NCBI RefSeq assembly: GCF_001922585.1
Contig: NZ_MRBS01000001.1
Span: 124,001 to 188,000 of the forward strand
Source: Pantoea sp. 1.19
Lineage (GTDB): Bacteria > Pseudomonadota > Gammaproteobacteria > Enterobacterales > Enterobacteriaceae
Reading direction: 5' to 3'
DNA: 64,000 nucleotides
The notes beneath the pieces are model-generated. The model did not search any database and was not told where the DNA came from. It saw only the letters and a program-made list of their open reading frames with translations. Position 1 is the first letter of the stretch; each line of letters opens with the position of its first letter. The position numbers and the translations under genes are program-made. Shown here in pieces: positions 17,993 through 28,147 of the stretch.

Positions 17993-20900
17993 TTATCCTT
18001 TCGGTGGATGATCAACCGGGTGGCTTTTCAGCTCGTCTTTATGCTTGCTGAAGCGGCGGCGAACCACCACGAAGAACAGCGGTACAAAGAAGATCGCCAG
18101 AACGGTGGCGGTCACCATCCCGCCCATCACGCCGGTACCTACGGCGTTCTGCGCGCCGGAGCCCGCACCGGTGCTGATGGCCAGCGGCAGTACGCCAAGA
18201 ATGAAGGCCAGCGAGGTCATCAGAATCGGACGTAAACGCATCCTCACCGCTTCCATTGTGGCCTCGATAAGCCCTTTGCCCTCTTTCTCCATCAGGTCTT
18301 TGGCGAATTCGACGATCAGGATGGCGTTCTTCGCCGATAGCCCGATGGTGGTGAGCAGCCCGACCACAAAATAGACGTCATTGCTGAAGCCGCGCAGAGT
18401 CGTAAAGATCAGCGCACCAATGACCCCCAGTGGAACGACCAACATCACCGCAAACGGAATTGACCAGCTCTCGTACAGCGCGGCGAGGCAGAGGAACACC
18501 ACAATCAGCGAGATGGCGTACAGCGCCGGTGCCTGGTTACCCGACAGACGCTCCTGATAGGACATCCCCGTCCAGTCAAAGCCGATACCGTTAGGCAGCT
18601 TCGAGGCCAGAGATTCCATCAGCGCCATCGCTTCACCCGAACTTTTGCCCGGGCCCGCCTGGCCTAAAATCTCCATGGATGGCAGACCGTTATAGCGTTC
18701 CAGACGCGGTGAGCCATACTGCCACTTCGACGAGGAGAAGGCCGAGAAGGGCACCATCTCGCCGTTAGCCGAGCGAACATACCAGGTGTTGATATCGTCC
18801 GGCAGCATACGATCTTTCGCCTGTCCCATGACGTAGACTTTTTTCACGCGACCGCGATCGATAAAGTCATTGACGTAAGAGCCGCCCCACGCGGAAGCCA
18901 GCGTCGAGTTAATGTCAGACAGGGACACGCCGAGTGCTGATGCCTTCTCCTGATCCACTTCCAGCTTAAACTGTGGCGTATCTTCCAACCCGTTGGGACG
19001 GACCCCCACCAGCATGTCGGGATGCTGCGCCGCCATGCCTAACAGCTGGTTACGCGCCTGCGTCAGCTTTTCATGACCCAGGTTAGCCTGGTCAATCAGT
19101 TCAAAGTCAAAGCCGGTGGCGTTACCCAGCTCAATGATCGCCGGCAGGTTGAACGGGATTACCATCGCATCTTTGATGGTGGAGAGCCCCTTCATGGCCC
19201 TGCCAGCAATCGCTTCAACTTTATTCTCGGCGCCGGGGCGTTCATCCCAGGGTTTCAGACTGATAAATGCCAGGCCGGTATTCTGACCGCGGCCGGAGAA
19301 GCCGAAGCCGTTAACGGTAAAGACCGATTTAACGTTGTCTTTCTCCTGAGTCAGGTAGTAATGCGTGACCTGATCCAGCACCTTCTGCGTGCGCTCCTGC
19401 GTTGCGCCGGCCGGCAGCTGCGCCATGGTCAGCAGCAGCCCCTGATCCTCTTCAGGCAGGAACGAGCTGGGCAGACGAATGAACAGCACGCCCATCCCAA
19501 TCACGATCGCCACATAAATGATCAGGTAGCGACCGGTGCTGCGCAGGATATGACTGACGCTGTCCGTATAGTGATGGGTGCTTTTATCGAACATGCGGTT
19601 AAACCAGCCGAAGAAGCCGGTGGTTTTGCCGTGTTCGCCTTTCTTCATCGGTTTGAGCATGGTGGCGCACAGCGCCGGCGTCAGCACCAGCGCCACGATC
19701 ACCGACAAAATCATCGCCGAAACAATGGTGATGGAGAACTGACGGTAAATGACCCCGGTCGACCCGCCAAAGAAGGCCATTGGGATAAATACCGCGGAGA
19801 GCACCAGCGCAATCCCGACCAGCGCTCCCTGGATCTGCCCCATTGACTTACGGGTCGCTTCTTTCGGCGGCAGGCCCTCTTCGGACATTACGCGCTCGAC
19901 GTTTTCCACCACCACGATGGCATCATCCACCAGCAGGCCGATGGCCAGTACCATGGCGAACATCGTCAGGGTGTTTATCGAGTAGCCAAACGCGCTGATG
20001 ATGGCAAAGGTTCCCATCAGCACCACCGGGACCGCAATGGTCGGGATCAGGGTGGCCCGGAAGCTCTGCAGGAACAGATACATCACGATGAACACCAGCA
20101 CGATAGCTTCTGCCAGCGTTTTTACCACTTCAAAGATTGAGATCTTCACGAATGGCGTGGTGTCATACGGATAAACCACTTTCAGACCGGCCGGGAAGAA
20201 CGGTTCCAGTTCACCCAGTTTGGCCTTAACCGCCGCGGCGGTATCCAGTGCGTTAGCACCGGTGGCCAGCTTGATCCCCAGGCCGGAGGCCGGGTGACCG
20301 TTATAGCGAGCGATGATTTCGTAGTTTTCCCCGCCCAGTTCGACCTTCGCCACGTCGCGCAGGCGAACCTGTGAGCCGTCGGCGTTGACTTTCAGCAGGA
20401 TTTTTCCGAACTCCTCAGCGGAGGTCAGGCGGGTTTGCGCAATGATCGAGGCGTTCAGCTGCTGACCGGGCACCGGCGGCGTCCCGCCGAGCTGGCCAGC
20501 GGCGACCTGGGCGTTCTGTACTTTCAGTGCGTTAATCAGATCGACCGGCGTCAGCTGGAAGTTATTCAGCTTGTGCGGATCCATCCAGATGCGCATCGCG
20601 TACTGGGCACCAAACAGCTGGGTATCACCCACGCCGGGCACGCGGCTGATCGGATCTTTGATGTTGGAGCCGACGTAATCCGAAATATCGTTTTGCGTCA
20701 TGCTGCCGTTATCGCTGATAAAACCGGCCACCATCAGGAAGCTACTGGAGGATTTCTTAACCTGAATCCCCTGCTGCTGGACTTCCTGTGGCAGCAGCGG
20801 CGTCGCCAGCTGCAGCTTGTTTTGTACCTGAACCTGAGCAATATCCGCGTCGGTGCCGGATTCAAAGGTCAGGGTCAGGGTCAGCGAACCTGATGAGTCA

Positions 20901-21145
20901 CTGCTCGAGGACATGTACATCAGTCCGTCGATGCCGTTCATATTCTGTTCAATTACCTGGGTGACCGAATCCTGTAACGTTTTTGCATCTGCACCCGGGT
21001 AGTTAGCCTGGACTTCAATGGCCGGTGGGGCAACGTTAGGGTATTGCTCAATCGGTAACTTCAGGATCGACAGCCCGCCCGCCAGCATAATAATGATGGC
21101 GATAACCCATGCGAAGATGGGTCGGTCGATAAAAAACTTAGCCAT
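17993..21145 (-). CDS. acrB: Multidrug efflux RND transporter AcrB
   Basis: A 1050-residue RND pump, full length. It begins [19 protein letters not shown] and has the proton-relay pair in [14 protein letters not shown] (Asp407/Asp408 region) plus the two large periplasmic porter loops and twelve membrane helices of the family. AcrB exports drugs, bile salts, dyes and plant phenolics through AcrA and TolC. It follows acrA by 16 bp in one operon repressed by AcrR. Confidence 0.97.
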   Translation of the reverse strand: MAKFFIDRPIFAWVIAIIIMLAGGLSILKLPIEQYPNVAPPAIEVQANYPGADAKTLQDSVTQVIEQNMNGIDGLMYMSSSSDSSGSLTLTLTFESGTDADIAQVQVQNKLQLATPLLPQEVQQQGIQVKKSSSSFLMVAGFISDNGSMTQNDISDYVGSNIKDPISRVPGVGDTQLFGAQYAMRIWMDPHKLNNFQLTPVDLINALKVQNAQVAAGQLGGTPPVPGQQLNASIIAQTRLTSAEEFGKILLKVNADGSQVRLRDVAKVELGGENYEIIARYNGHPASGLGIKLATGANALDTAAAVKAKLGELEPFFPAGLKVVYPYDTTPFVKISIFEVVKTLAEAIVLVFIVMYLFLQSFRATLIPTIAVPVVLMGTFAIISAFGYSINTLTMFAMVLAIGLLVDDAIVVVENVERVMSEEGLPPKEATRKSMGQIQGALVGIALVLSAVFIPMAFFGGSTGVIYRQFSITIVSAMILSVIVALVLTPALCATMLKPMKKGEHGKTTGFFGWFNRMFDKSTHHYTDSVSHILRSTGRYLIIYVAIVIGMGVLFIRLPSSFLPEEDQGLLLTMAQLPAGATQERTQKVLDQVTHYYLTQEKDNVKSVFTVNGFGFSGRGQNTGLAFISLKPWDERPGAENKVEAIAGRAMKGLSTIKDAMVIPFNLPAIIELGNATGFDFELIDQANLGHEKLTQARNQLLGMAAQHPDMLVGVRPNGLEDTPQFKLEVDQEKASALGVSLSDINSTLASAWGGSYVNDFIDRGRVKKVYVMGQAKDRMLPDDINTWYVRSANGEMVPFSAFSSSKWQYGSPRLERYNGLPSMEILGQAGPGKSSGEAMALMESLASKLPNGIGFDWTGMSYQERLSGNQAPALYAISLIVVFLCLAALYESWSIPFAVMLVVPLGVIGALIFTTLRGFSNDVYFVVGLLTTIGLSAKNAILIVEFAKDLMEKEGKGLIEATMEAVRMRLRPILMTSLAFILGVLPLAISTGAGSGAQNAVGTGVMGGMVTATVLAIFFVPLFFVVVRRRFSKHKDELKSHPVDHPPKG

Positions 21146-21161
21146 GGATCACTGGCTCCTG

Positions 21162-22364
21162 TTAAGACTGAGGTTGTTGCGCTTTGCCAGTGTCCTGCGC
21201 GCTGTTCGCATCGCTTTTGGCATCGTCATTCACTTCCTGTGGGGTGACCGTGGCGCCCGGTTTCACGCGCTGCAGTCCGCTTACTATCACCCGGTCACCG
21301 GCTTTCAGGCCTTCGGTGACCAGCCATTTGTCGCCGATAGCCTGCGCAGCGGTCAGCTTACGCGTTTCCACTTTATTTTCTTTATTCACCACCAGTGCGC
21401 TGGCATCACCGGTCGGTGTGCGGGTCACACCCTGCTGTGGAACCAGCAATGCTGTCGGATTAACCCCTTCGTCGAGGCGGGCACGAACGAACATGCCGGG
21501 CAGCAAGTTACTGTTCGGATTCGGGAAAATAGCCCGCAGGGTGAGTGAGCCGGTTGACTCATCCACGGTCACATCGGAAAATTCCAGCGTGCCCTGCTGT
21601 GGATAGGTCGTGCTGTCCTGCAGCAGCAGGGTCACTTTCGCCTTGCCGTTTTCCTGCTTCAGCTTACCGCTCGCCAGCTCCTCTTTCAGACGTAAAAACT
21701 CATTACTCGACTGAGTTACGTCTACATAGATGGGATCAAGCTGCTGCACCGTGGACAGCGCGTTGGTCTGACCGTTTTGCACCAGGGCACCCTCGGTAAC
21801 GGTGGATTTGCCAATCCGTCCGCTGATTGGCGAGGTCACTTTGGTGTAGGCGAGATTAATGCGCGCGGTTTCCACCGCGGCTTTGGCCGCTTCTACCGCC
21901 GCGGCGGTCTGGCTCTGGGTCGCCACCGCCTGATCGTACTCCTGCTTACTGATGTATTGCGTACCCAGCAGCGGTTTATAGCGCTTCACGGTTAGTGCGG
22001 CAATTTGTGCATTGGCCTGCGCCTGGGCTAAATCACCTTTGGCGCTGTCATACGCGGCCTGATAAGTCGCAGGATCGATCTGATACAGCGATTCACCGGC
22101 TTTGATGTCGCTGCCTTCCACAAAATTACGCTTTAAAATGATACCGGAAACCTGAGGGCGGACTTCAGCAATGCGGTAAGAAGAGGTTCTGCCGGGGAGT
22201 TCGGTCGTCACCTGCAATGGTTCGGTTTTCAGCGTGACGACCCCAACTTCCGGCGCCTGCTGTTGCCCCTGCTGCGATGGTTTGTCATCACATCCTGTTA
22301 AAACGACGCTGCCGGACAGCATCAATACGACCGCCAGAGGCGTTAACCCTCTGTTTTTATTCAT
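21162..22364 (-). CDS. acrA: Multidrug efflux membrane-fusion lipoprotein AcrA
   Basis: A 400-residue periplasmic adaptor. The signal peptide ends in LTGC (lipid-modified Cys25). Then come a barrel-sandwich/lipoyl half (RTSSYRIAEVRPQVSGII), a coiled-coil hairpin at about 95-170 rich in Ala/Gln, and the second lipoyl and beta-barrel halves. AcrA links AcrB to TolC. First gene of acrAB, divergent from acrR. Confidence 0.97.
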   Translation of the reverse strand: MNKNRGLTPLAVVLMLSGSVVLTGCDDKPSQQGQQQAPEVGVVTLKTEPLQVTTELPGRTSSYRIAEVRPQVSGIILKRNFVEGSDIKAGESLYQIDPATYQAAYDSAKGDLAQAQANAQIAALTVKRYKPLLGTQYISKQEYDQAVATQSQTAAAVEAAKAAVETARINLAYTKVTSPISGRIGKSTVTEGALVQNGQTNALSTVQQLDPIYVDVTQSSNEFLRLKEELASGKLKQENGKAKVTLLLQDSTTYPQQGTLEFSDVTVDESTGSLTLRAIFPNPNSNLLPGMFVRARLDEGVNPTALLVPQQGVTRTPTGDASALVVNKENKVETRKLTAAQAIGDKWLVTEGLKAGDRVIVSGLQRVKPGATVTPQEVNDDAKSDANSAQDTGKAQQPQS

Positions 22365-22453
22365 AACTAAACCTCTAGTGTCCGATTTTTGTTTACCAAT
22401 GGATCACAAACCGTTAAACCCATTGCTGCGTTTAATGTGGGGTCATGCTATGG

Positions 22454-22477
22454 TACATACATTCAAAAGTGTATGTA
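22454..22477 (+). promoter_or_regulatory. AcrR operator (24-bp inverted repeat)
   Basis: Half-sites TACATACATT and GTGTATGTA flank a short centre in the acrA/acrR intergenic region, 28 bp before acrR. It corresponds closely to the 24-bp AcrR operator of E. coli and would control both directions. Confidence 0.88.
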
Positions 22478-22505
22478 AGTCACGCCCTGTTTAAAACAAC
22501 ACGTA

Positions 22506-23147
22506 ATGGCACGAAAGACTAAACAGCAAGCGCTTGAAACGCGCCATGAAATTCTCGACGCAGCCCTGGCCTGTTTTTCAGCCCATGGCGTGTCGGCGAC
22601 ATCCCTGACCGACATCGCGCGCAGGGCCGGCGTGACGCGCGGGGCCATCTACTGGCACTTCAAAAATAAAACCGATTTGCTGAATGAGATCCTGGCGCAT
22701 TCGGAGTCGGGTATTGCCGATGTCGAAAAAGAGTATCAGTTAAAATACCCCGACGATCCACTCTCCGTCATGCGTGACACCCTGATTTATGCCCTCGCGG
22801 CCACCGCCCGCGATACTCACCGGCGTAAACTCCTGGAAGTGCTGTTTCACAAGTGTGAGTTTGTTGGTGAAATGGTGGCGCTGCAGCAGCTCCAGCAGAT
22901 TCTGTTTCTGGAGTGTCACGACAAAATTATCCAGATGCTTAATCAGTGCATCGAAGCCGGACAGTTGCCGGCCGCGTTAAATACCCGGCGCGCCGCGATT
23001 GTCCTGCGCGCCTATGTCACCGGCGTATTGGAAAACTGGCTATTTCTGCCCGAAAGCTTCGATATGGTTGCCGAGGCGCCGGCGATGGTGCAGTGCATGA
23101 TCGATACGCTGCGCCTCAGCCCCACCCTGTGCGATCAGCCCGCCTGA
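22506..23147 (+). CDS. acrR: TetR-family repressor AcrR
   Basis: A 213-residue TetR repressor. The N-terminal helix-turn-helix ([19 protein letters not shown] ... [14 protein letters not shown], about 15-55) is typical; the C-terminal domain binds dyes, drugs and bile acids. It represses acrAB and itself from the shared operator. Divergent from acrA as in all enterobacteria. Confidence 0.96.
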   Translation: MARKTKQQALETRHEILDAALACFSAHGVSATSLTDIARRAGVTRGAIYWHFKNKTDLLNEILAHSESGIADVEKEYQLKYPDDPLSVMRDTLIYALAATARDTHRRKLLEVLFHKCEFVGEMVALQQLQQILFLECHDKIIQMLNQCIEAGQLPAALNTRRAAIVLRAYVTGVLENWLFLPESFDMVAEAPAMVQCMIDTLRLSPTLCDQPA

Positions 23148-23296
23148 TCCTCCTGCGCCGCCAGCTTGCGGGCAAAGTCGCGCTGCACGATGGCCAGCGC
23201 GGCCAGCACCGTGGCGGCGGGAACCGCGTTCTCTTCCAGTAGCTGAATTAAATCCACCGCCAGTTTGATCTCATCCGGGGCGTTCTCAAGTGACAT
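23135..23296 (-). CDS. rsmS: Pleiotropic regulatory protein RsmS (YbaM)
   Basis: A 53-residue protein, [22 protein letters not shown], matching E. coli YbaM in length and sequence. In Pectobacterium and Serratia, RsmS affects secreted virulence factors, motility and antibiotics through the Rsm system; the mechanism is unclear. It follows priC by 31 bp on the same strand, and its 3' end overlaps the acrR 3' end by 13 bp. Confidence 0.92.
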   Translation of the reverse strand: MSLENAPDEIKLAVDLIQLLEENAVPAATVLAALAIVQRDFARKLAAQEDQAG

Positions 23297-23327
23297 GCTG
23301 CCTCCTGTTATGGGTAAGGGCGGCGGG

Positions 23328-23858
23328 CTAGCGCTCCCCACGTTCAATCGCCTGTTCGATGCGCTTCAGGGCCTGGCGACAGCGTTGCAGTCGCCCCTCC
23401 AGCGCGGCGATTTCCTGCTGCAGCCGACGCTGATCTGCAAGGGCCGCCTGCCGGCCAAGCAGGCTTTCACGATCGGCAATCATCGCCAGAAGCCGCCGCT
23501 CAAAATCCTGATGCTCTGCCAGCGTCTCATAGACCGTTTTTTGCGCCGCGCGGTCAGCGGTTTCTCCGCGCCGCAGCGGTGCGGTCGCCAGTTCACGCTG
23601 CAGGGCGCTGATTTGCGCCACGACCCGCTCGGCCAGCCAGCGCACCTGGTCGGTATGCTGCAGTTCAACGCTGTGCAGCAGCTGCTGGTGCGTCTGCTGG
23701 AGTTCCTGCAAATAGTCGCCCAGCCGGGAACTGTGGCTGTGAAACAGCTGATTATCGAAACGGGCTTGACGGCTGCGCTGGCCGGCGACGGGAGCGACTG
23801 CCTCAGCCAGCTGGCTGACCTGCTGGCCCAGCTGGCGCAGTAACAGGGTGCTTCTCAT
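23328..23858 (-). CDS. priC: Primosomal replication protein PriC
   Basis: A 176-residue, highly helical protein (leucine-, glutamine- and arginine-rich). Its N-terminal [20 protein letters not shown] and C-terminal [19 protein letters not shown] match PriC. PriC binds SSB and the Rep helicase and reloads DnaB at stalled forks with gaps. The start at 23858 follows GCAGGAGAG; the frame continues to 23915 without support. It lies between rsmS and divergent ybaN. Confidence 0.92.
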   Translation of the reverse strand: MRSTLLLRQLGQQVSQLAEAVAPVAGQRSRQARFDNQLFHSHSSRLGDYLQELQQTHQQLLHSVELQHTDQVRWLAERVVAQISALQRELATAPLRRGETADRAAQKTVYETLAEHQDFERRLLAMIADRESLLGRQAALADQRRLQQEIAALEGRLQRCRQALKRIEQAIERGER

Positions 23859-23941
23859 CTTCTCTCCTGCATAAGCAAGGCTCCGATCGCGGGAGCCGGT
23901 GGCAAACGGCGACATTTCCGCTATGCTGGCGCAGGTTTACC

Positions 23942-24334
23942 ATGACGGACGAAGAAATGCGACGCGTTATTCTGTTATCGATCGGGATGTTGGCGCTGGC
24001 GCTGGGCACGCTGGGCATTTTTTTACCGCTGCTGCCGACGACGCCTTTTGTGCTGCTGGCGGCGTGGTGCTTTGCCCGTTCATCGCCGGCTTTCCATCAC
24101 TGGCTGTATCAGCGCAGCGTATTTGGCCCTCTATTGCGTCACTGGGAGCAGCACCGCGCGCTGCCGCCCGGCGCCAAAAGGCGGGCGGTGGCAATGATCT
24201 TACTGTCATTTGGCGTATCGCTGTGGTGGGTCGACACCGGCTGGATTCGGCTCCTGCTGCTGATATTGCTGGCGGGGCTGCTACTCATGATGTGGCGACT
24301 GCCGGTCAGGGCTGCGCCGCCGGACCCGCGCTAA
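23942..24334 (+). CDS. ybaN: YbaN family inner-membrane protein (DUF454)
   Basis: A 130-residue protein with three to four membrane helices. The family signature LGTLGIFLPLLPTTPFVLLAAWCFARSSP at about 21-49 and the loop HHWLYQRSVFGPLL are present. Function unknown. Divergent from priC, upstream of apt as in E. coli. Confidence 0.9.
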   Translation: MTDEEMRRVILLSIGMLALALGTLGIFLPLLPTTPFVLLAAWCFARSSPAFHHWLYQRSVFGPLLRHWEQHRALPPGAKRRAVAMILLSFGVSLWWVDTGWIRLLLLILLAGLLLMMWRLPVRAAPPDPR

Positions 24335-24478
24335 TAGTTGCAATCGTCCGGCATTTTGACTAGATTTCAGGGTTTCGTGCGTAGCCTTCCCCCCGAATCC
24401 TGTCTGCGTTTGGCGGCGCTGTTCGCCAGGGCGGACTGAGGCTGCGCGAATCTGTATTGTTTTCACCAGGCATTGATT

Positions 24479-25030
24479 ATGACCGCAACTGCACAGCAGC
24501 TTGAATATCTGAAGGATAGCATTAAAAGCATTCCTGACTACCCGAAACCTGGCATCCTGTTCCGCGATGTCACCAGCCTGCTGGAAGATCCTAAAGCGTT
24601 TGCGCTGGCGATCTCGCTGCTGGTTGAACGCTTTAGTGATAAAGGTATCACCAAGGTCGTGGGCACCGAAGCGCGCGGCTTTCTGTTTGGGGCGCCGGTC
24701 GCGCTGGGTCTGGGCGTGGGCTTTGTGCCGGTGCGCAAGCCGGGTAAGCTGCCGCGTGAAACCATCGCTGAGCATTACGAGCTGGAGTACGGTACGGACA
24801 CGCTGGAACTGCACAAAGATGCCATCACCGCGGACGATGTCGTGCTGGTGGTTGACGATTTACTGGCTACCGGCGGCACCATTGAAGCCACCGTTAAGCT
24901 GATTCGCCGTCTCGGGGGGCAGGTTACCGATGCTGCCTTCATTATTAACCTGTTTGACCTGACCGGCGAGCAGCGCCTGGCCGCGCAGGGCGTCAACAGC
25001 TACAGCCTGGTAAACTTTCCGGGGCACTGA
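24479..25030 (+). CDS. apt: Adenine phosphoribosyltransferase
   Basis: A 183-residue type I phosphoribosyltransferase converting adenine and PRPP to AMP. The PRPP-binding motif [14 protein letters not shown] lies at about 122-135, and the N-terminal segment [15 protein letters not shown] is typical of Apt. The ATG at 24479 gives the same length as E. coli Apt. Upstream of dnaX with an 83-bp gap. Confidence 0.97.
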   Translation: MTATAQQLEYLKDSIKSIPDYPKPGILFRDVTSLLEDPKAFALAISLLVERFSDKGITKVVGTEARGFLFGAPVALGLGVGFVPVRKPGKLPRETIAEHYELEYGTDTLELHKDAITADDVVLVVDDLLATGGTIEATVKLIRRLGGQVTDAAFIINLFDLTGEQRLAAQGVNSYSLVNFPGH

Positions 25031-25113
25031 TCCCGCCGTTGATTCAGCCTCGCCGTGGCGGTGGGGCTGTGTTAGCATGATCCTCTGGTTTTCCTTACTT
25101 TTTGCACCTATTC

Positions 25114-27057
25114 ATGAGCTATCAGGTACTTGCCCGTAAGTGGCGTCCGCAAGCCTTTACCGATGTGGTGGGTCAGGAACACGTTCTGACCGCGCTGGCA
25201 AACGGCCTGTCGCTCGGGCGCATCCATCATGCCTATCTGTTCTCCGGCACCCGCGGGGTCGGTAAAACCACCATTGCCCGCCTGCTGGCAAAAGGGCTGA
25301 ATTGCGAAACCGGTGTTACCGCCACGCCCTGCGGCCAGTGCGACAACTGCCGTGAAATTGAGCAGGGTCGCTTTGTCGATTTGATCGAGATCGATGCCGC
25401 CTCACGCACCAAAGTGGAAGATACGCGCGATCTGCTGGATAACGTGCAGTACGCGCCGGCGCGCGGTCGCTTCAAGGTGTACCTGATCGATGAAGTCCAC
25501 ATGCTCTCGCGTCACAGCTTCAACGCGCTGCTAAAGACGCTGGAAGAGCCACCGGCGCACGTTAAATTCTTGCTGGCGACGACCGATCCGCAAAAATTGC
25601 CGGTCACCATCCTGTCGCGCTGCCTGCAGTTCCACCTTAAAGCGCTGGACGTTGAGCAGATCCGCGGCCAGCTGGAGCACGTGCTGACCGCCGAGCAGAT
25701 CGCTGCAGAACCGCGGGCGCTGCAGCTGCTGGCGCGCGCTGCCGATGGCAGTATGCGCGATGCGCTGAGCCTGACCGATCAGGCGATCGCCATGGGTGAC
25801 GGCAGCGTGACCCGCGACACGGTCAGCGCGATGCTGGGGACCCTTGATGATGAGCAGCCGCTGGCACTGATTGAGGCGCTGGCCGCCGCCCAGGGCGAGC
25901 AGGTTATGCAGCTGTTGGACCAGGCGGCGTCGCGCGGCGTCGAGTGGGAGGCCCTGCTGGTGGAGATGCTGGCCCGACTGCATCGCATCGCCATGATCCA
26001 GCTGCTGCCTACGGCGGCAGGAGAGGACGATCCCGCCGCCGGTCAGCGGCTACGCGCGCTAGCGCGTGCGCTGCCGCCCGATGATCTGCAGCTCTATTAC
26101 CAGATTCTGCTCACCGGACGCAAAGAGCTGGCCTGGGCCCCGGATCGCCGCATGGGCGTAGAGATGACTCTGCTGCGCGCGCTGGCCTTCCACCCGAAAG
26201 CGATCGCCGCCGCCCCTGCCGGTGAGGGCGCGGGCTCGGCTCCGGCCACACCGCAAAGCGCGGTCGCCGCGCCGGCGTCGGCTCCGATCCCGACCGCCGC
26301 GCCGGCATCGGCTCCGGAGGATCCGCCGCCCGCCGGCGATCTGCCTGATGTCACCAGTCAGCTTCTGCAGGCGCGTACGCAGCTGATGCGCCAGCAGGGA
26401 GCGCCCAAAACAAAAAAGAGTGAGCCGGCAGCGCCCGGCGCGCGGCCGGCTCACTCCGCCCTTGACCGACTGGCGGCGGTAACCGAACGGGGTGCCGCCA
26501 GCGCGCGCCGCCGCAGCGATCCCCCACAGGCGAAGAAACCCGAGGCGTACCGCTGGAAGCCGCAGCAGCCCGAAACCGAAGTGAAAGCGGAGGCGGTCGC
26601 CACGCCCCGCGCGTTGCGCAGTGCGCTGGAGCATGAGAAAACGCCCGAGCTGGTGCAAAAACTGATTGAAGAAGCCCAGCAGCGGGATAGCTGGGCGGCC
26701 GATATCGCCAGGCTGGCTATTCCAAAGCTGGTGCAGCAGCTGGCGCTCAATGCCTGGCGCGACGCGAGCGAAGCCGACGTCTGTCTGCATCTGCGCAGCA
26801 GCCAGCGCCACCTGAATTCCGCCTCTGCCCAGCAGCTGCTGGCGCAGGCGCTGAGCGAGATGCAGGGGCGTCCCATTGAACTGCGCATTGTGGAAGACGA
26901 TAATCCAGCGGTGCGCACCCCGCTGGAGTGGCGACAGGCGATTTATGAAGAAAAGCTGGCGCAGGCGCGCCAGTCATTGTTAGCGGATAATCACCTGCAA
27001 ACCCTGCGCCGTTTCTTCGACGCGGAGTTGGATGAAGAGAGTATCCGTCCGGTTTAA
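25114..27057 (+). CDS. dnaX: DNA polymerase III subunits tau and (by frameshift) gamma
   Basis: The 647-residue tau subunit of the clamp loader. Walker A is GTRGVGKT (45-52); zinc ligands are in [16 protein letters not shown] (64-79); the switch motif IDEVHML and SRC motif follow. Domain III ends near residue 365, then a Pro/Ala-rich linker and C-terminal domains IV-V that bind DnaB and the alpha subunit. A -1 frameshift at 26412-26418 yields a 436-residue gamma protein. The ATG at 25114 gives [13 protein letters not shown], as in E. coli. Confidence 0.97.
   Translation: MSYQVLARKWRPQAFTDVVGQEHVLTALANGLSLGRIHHAYLFSGTRGVGKTTIARLLAKGLNCETGVTATPCGQCDNCREIEQGRFVDLIEIDAASRTKVEDTRDLLDNVQYAPARGRFKVYLIDEVHMLSRHSFNALLKTLEEPPAHVKFLLATTDPQKLPVTILSRCLQFHLKALDVEQIRGQLEHVLTAEQIAAEPRALQLLARAADGSMRDALSLTDQAIAMGDGSVTRDTVSAMLGTLDDEQPLALIEALAAAQGEQVMQLLDQAASRGVEWEALLVEMLARLHRIAMIQLLPTAAGEDDPAAGQRLRALARALPPDDLQLYYQILLTGRKELAWAPDRRMGVEMTLLRALAFHPKAIAAAPAGEGAGSAPATPQSAVAAPASAPIPTAAPASAPEDPPPAGDLPDVTSQLLQARTQLMRQQGAPKTKKSEPAAPGARPAHSALDRLAAVTERGAASARRRSDPPQAKKPEAYRWKPQQPETEVKAEAVATPRALRSALEHEKTPELVQKLIEEAQQRDSWAADIARLAIPKLVQQLALNAWRDASEADVCLHLRSSQRHLNSASAQQLLAQALSEMQGRPIELRIVEDDNPAVRTPLEWRQAIYEEKLAQARQSLLADNHLQTLRRFFDAELDEESIRPV
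26396..26456 (+). promoter_or_regulatory. Programmed -1 frameshift signal in dnaX
   Basis: Three elements of the E. coli signal are present: an internal Shine-Dalgarno-like AGGGAG (26396-26401), the slippery heptamer A-AAA-AAG (26412-26418) in the correct phase, and a perfect 12-bp hairpin (GAGTGAGCCGGC at 26418-26429, complement at 26445-26456). After slipping, one Glu codon is read, then TGA at 26421-26423. Confidence 0.93.
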
Positions 27058-27110
27058 CCCGCTGCCGATCGCTGTTGATCGCGCGGCCCGTCAAAAAAAG
27101 AGAGAAGCCT

Positions 27111-27440
27111 ATGTTTGGTAAAGGTGGTTTGGGCAACCTGATGAAGCAGGCCCAGCAGATGCAGGACAAAATGGCGAAGGTGCAGGAAGAGATTGCCGCA
27201 CTGGAAGTGACCGGTGAGTCCGGGGCGGGCCTGGTCAAAGTGACCATTAACGGCGCGCACAACTGCCGCCGCGTCGAGGTAGACCCGAGCCTGATGGAAG
27301 ACGATAAGGAGATGCTGGAAGATCTGATCGCCGCCGCGTTTAATGACGCCGCCCGCCGTATCGCGGAAACCCAGCAGGAAAAAATGGCCTCCGTCTCTTC
27401 CGGTATGCAGCTGCCGCCGGGCTTTAAGATGCCATTCTGA
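27111..27440 (+). CDS. ybaB: Nucleoid-associated protein YbaB/EbfC
   Basis: A 109-residue protein with the family opening [18 protein letters not shown] and coiled helices, and the central beta-structure [18 protein letters not shown]. It forms a dimer that binds DNA and may modulate recombination or gene expression. The start at 27111 follows AGAGAAGCC. Its stop overlaps the recR start (TGATG), so the two are coupled. Confidence 0.95.
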   Translation: MFGKGGLGNLMKQAQQMQDKMAKVQEEIAALEVTGESGAGLVKVTINGAHNCRRVEVDPSLMEDDKEMLEDLIAAAFNDAARRIAETQQEKMASVSSGMQLPPGFKMPF

Positions 27441-28045
27441 TGCAAACCAGTCCGCTGCTTGAATCGCTGATGGAGGCGCTGCGCTGTCTGCCTGGCGTAG
27501 GGCCGAAGTCCGCTCAGCGCATGGCCTTTCACCTGCTGCAGCGCGATCGCAGCGGGGGCATGCGTCTGGCGCAGGCCCTGACCCGGGCCATGTCGGAAAT
27601 TGGCCACTGCGCCGATTGCCGGACGTTTACCGAGCAGGAGCACTGCACCATTTGTCTTAACGCGCGCCGTCAGCAAAACGGTCAGATTTGCGTGGTTGAA
27701 AGCCCGGCCGACATCCATGCCATTGAGCAGACCGGACAGTTTGCCGGACGCTACTTCGTCCTGATGGGCCACCTGTCACCGCTGGACGGTATCGGCCCGG
27801 CCGATATTGGCCTCGATCGTCTGGAGCAGCGGCTGCAAACCGAGCCCTTGCAGGAGGTTATCCTGGCCACCAATCCGACGGTGGAAGGCGAGGCCACCGC
27901 CAACTATATTGCTGAGCTCTGCGCGCAGTATGGCGTCGATGCCAGCCGCATTGCGCACGGTGTACCGGTCGGCGGCGAGCTGGAAATGGTGGATGGTACC
28001 ACGCTGTCTCACTCGCTGGCCGGACGGCAAAAGTTTAAATATTAA
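27440..28045 (+). CDS. recR: Recombination mediator RecR
   Basis: A 201-residue protein with a helix-hairpin-helix near residue 15 ([17 protein letters not shown]), a C4 zinc finger ([16 protein letters not shown]) at about 57-72 and a Toprim domain ([25 protein letters not shown]). RecR with RecO loads RecA on SSB-coated single-stranded gaps (RecFOR pathway). Coupled to ybaB. Confidence 0.97.
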   Translation: MQTSPLLESLMEALRCLPGVGPKSAQRMAFHLLQRDRSGGMRLAQALTRAMSEIGHCADCRTFTEQEHCTICLNARRQQNGQICVVESPADIHAIEQTGQFAGRYFVLMGHLSPLDGIGPADIGLDRLEQRLQTEPLQEVILATNPTVEGEATANYIAELCAQYGVDASRIAHGVPVGGELEMVDGTTLSHSLAGRQKFKY

Positions 28046-28051
28046 TCACTT

Positions 28052-28077
28052 GATGGCACGTTTTCTTACGTGCCATC
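28052..28077 (+). terminator. Hairpin after recR
   Basis: A perfect 9-bp inverted repeat (GATGGCACG / CGTGCCATC) with an 8-nt loop begins seven bases after the recR stop. No T run follows, so it may only pause or stabilise the transcript. Its 3' base is the first base of the htpG -35 element. Confidence 0.5.
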
Positions 28078-28103
28078 TTGAAAACCTTCCGCGACATCCC
28101 CAC
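28077..28103 (+). promoter_or_regulatory. Sigma-32 heat-shock promoter of htpG
   Basis: CTTGAAA (28077-28083) and CCCCAC (28098-28103) are separated by 14 bp, matching the RpoH consensus CTTGAAA-N13-15-CCCCAT and the position of the E. coli htpG promoter. Confidence 0.85.
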
Positions 28104-28147
28104 CTGTTACTTCAACCTGAGTGCAACCCGATTCTGTTGAGGTAGTA

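Noticed and set aside
19073-19846. 257-codon frame opposite acrB
   Set aside because: Antisense shadow of a highly conserved gene in a GC-rich genome, rich in His/Gln/Arg with no domain.
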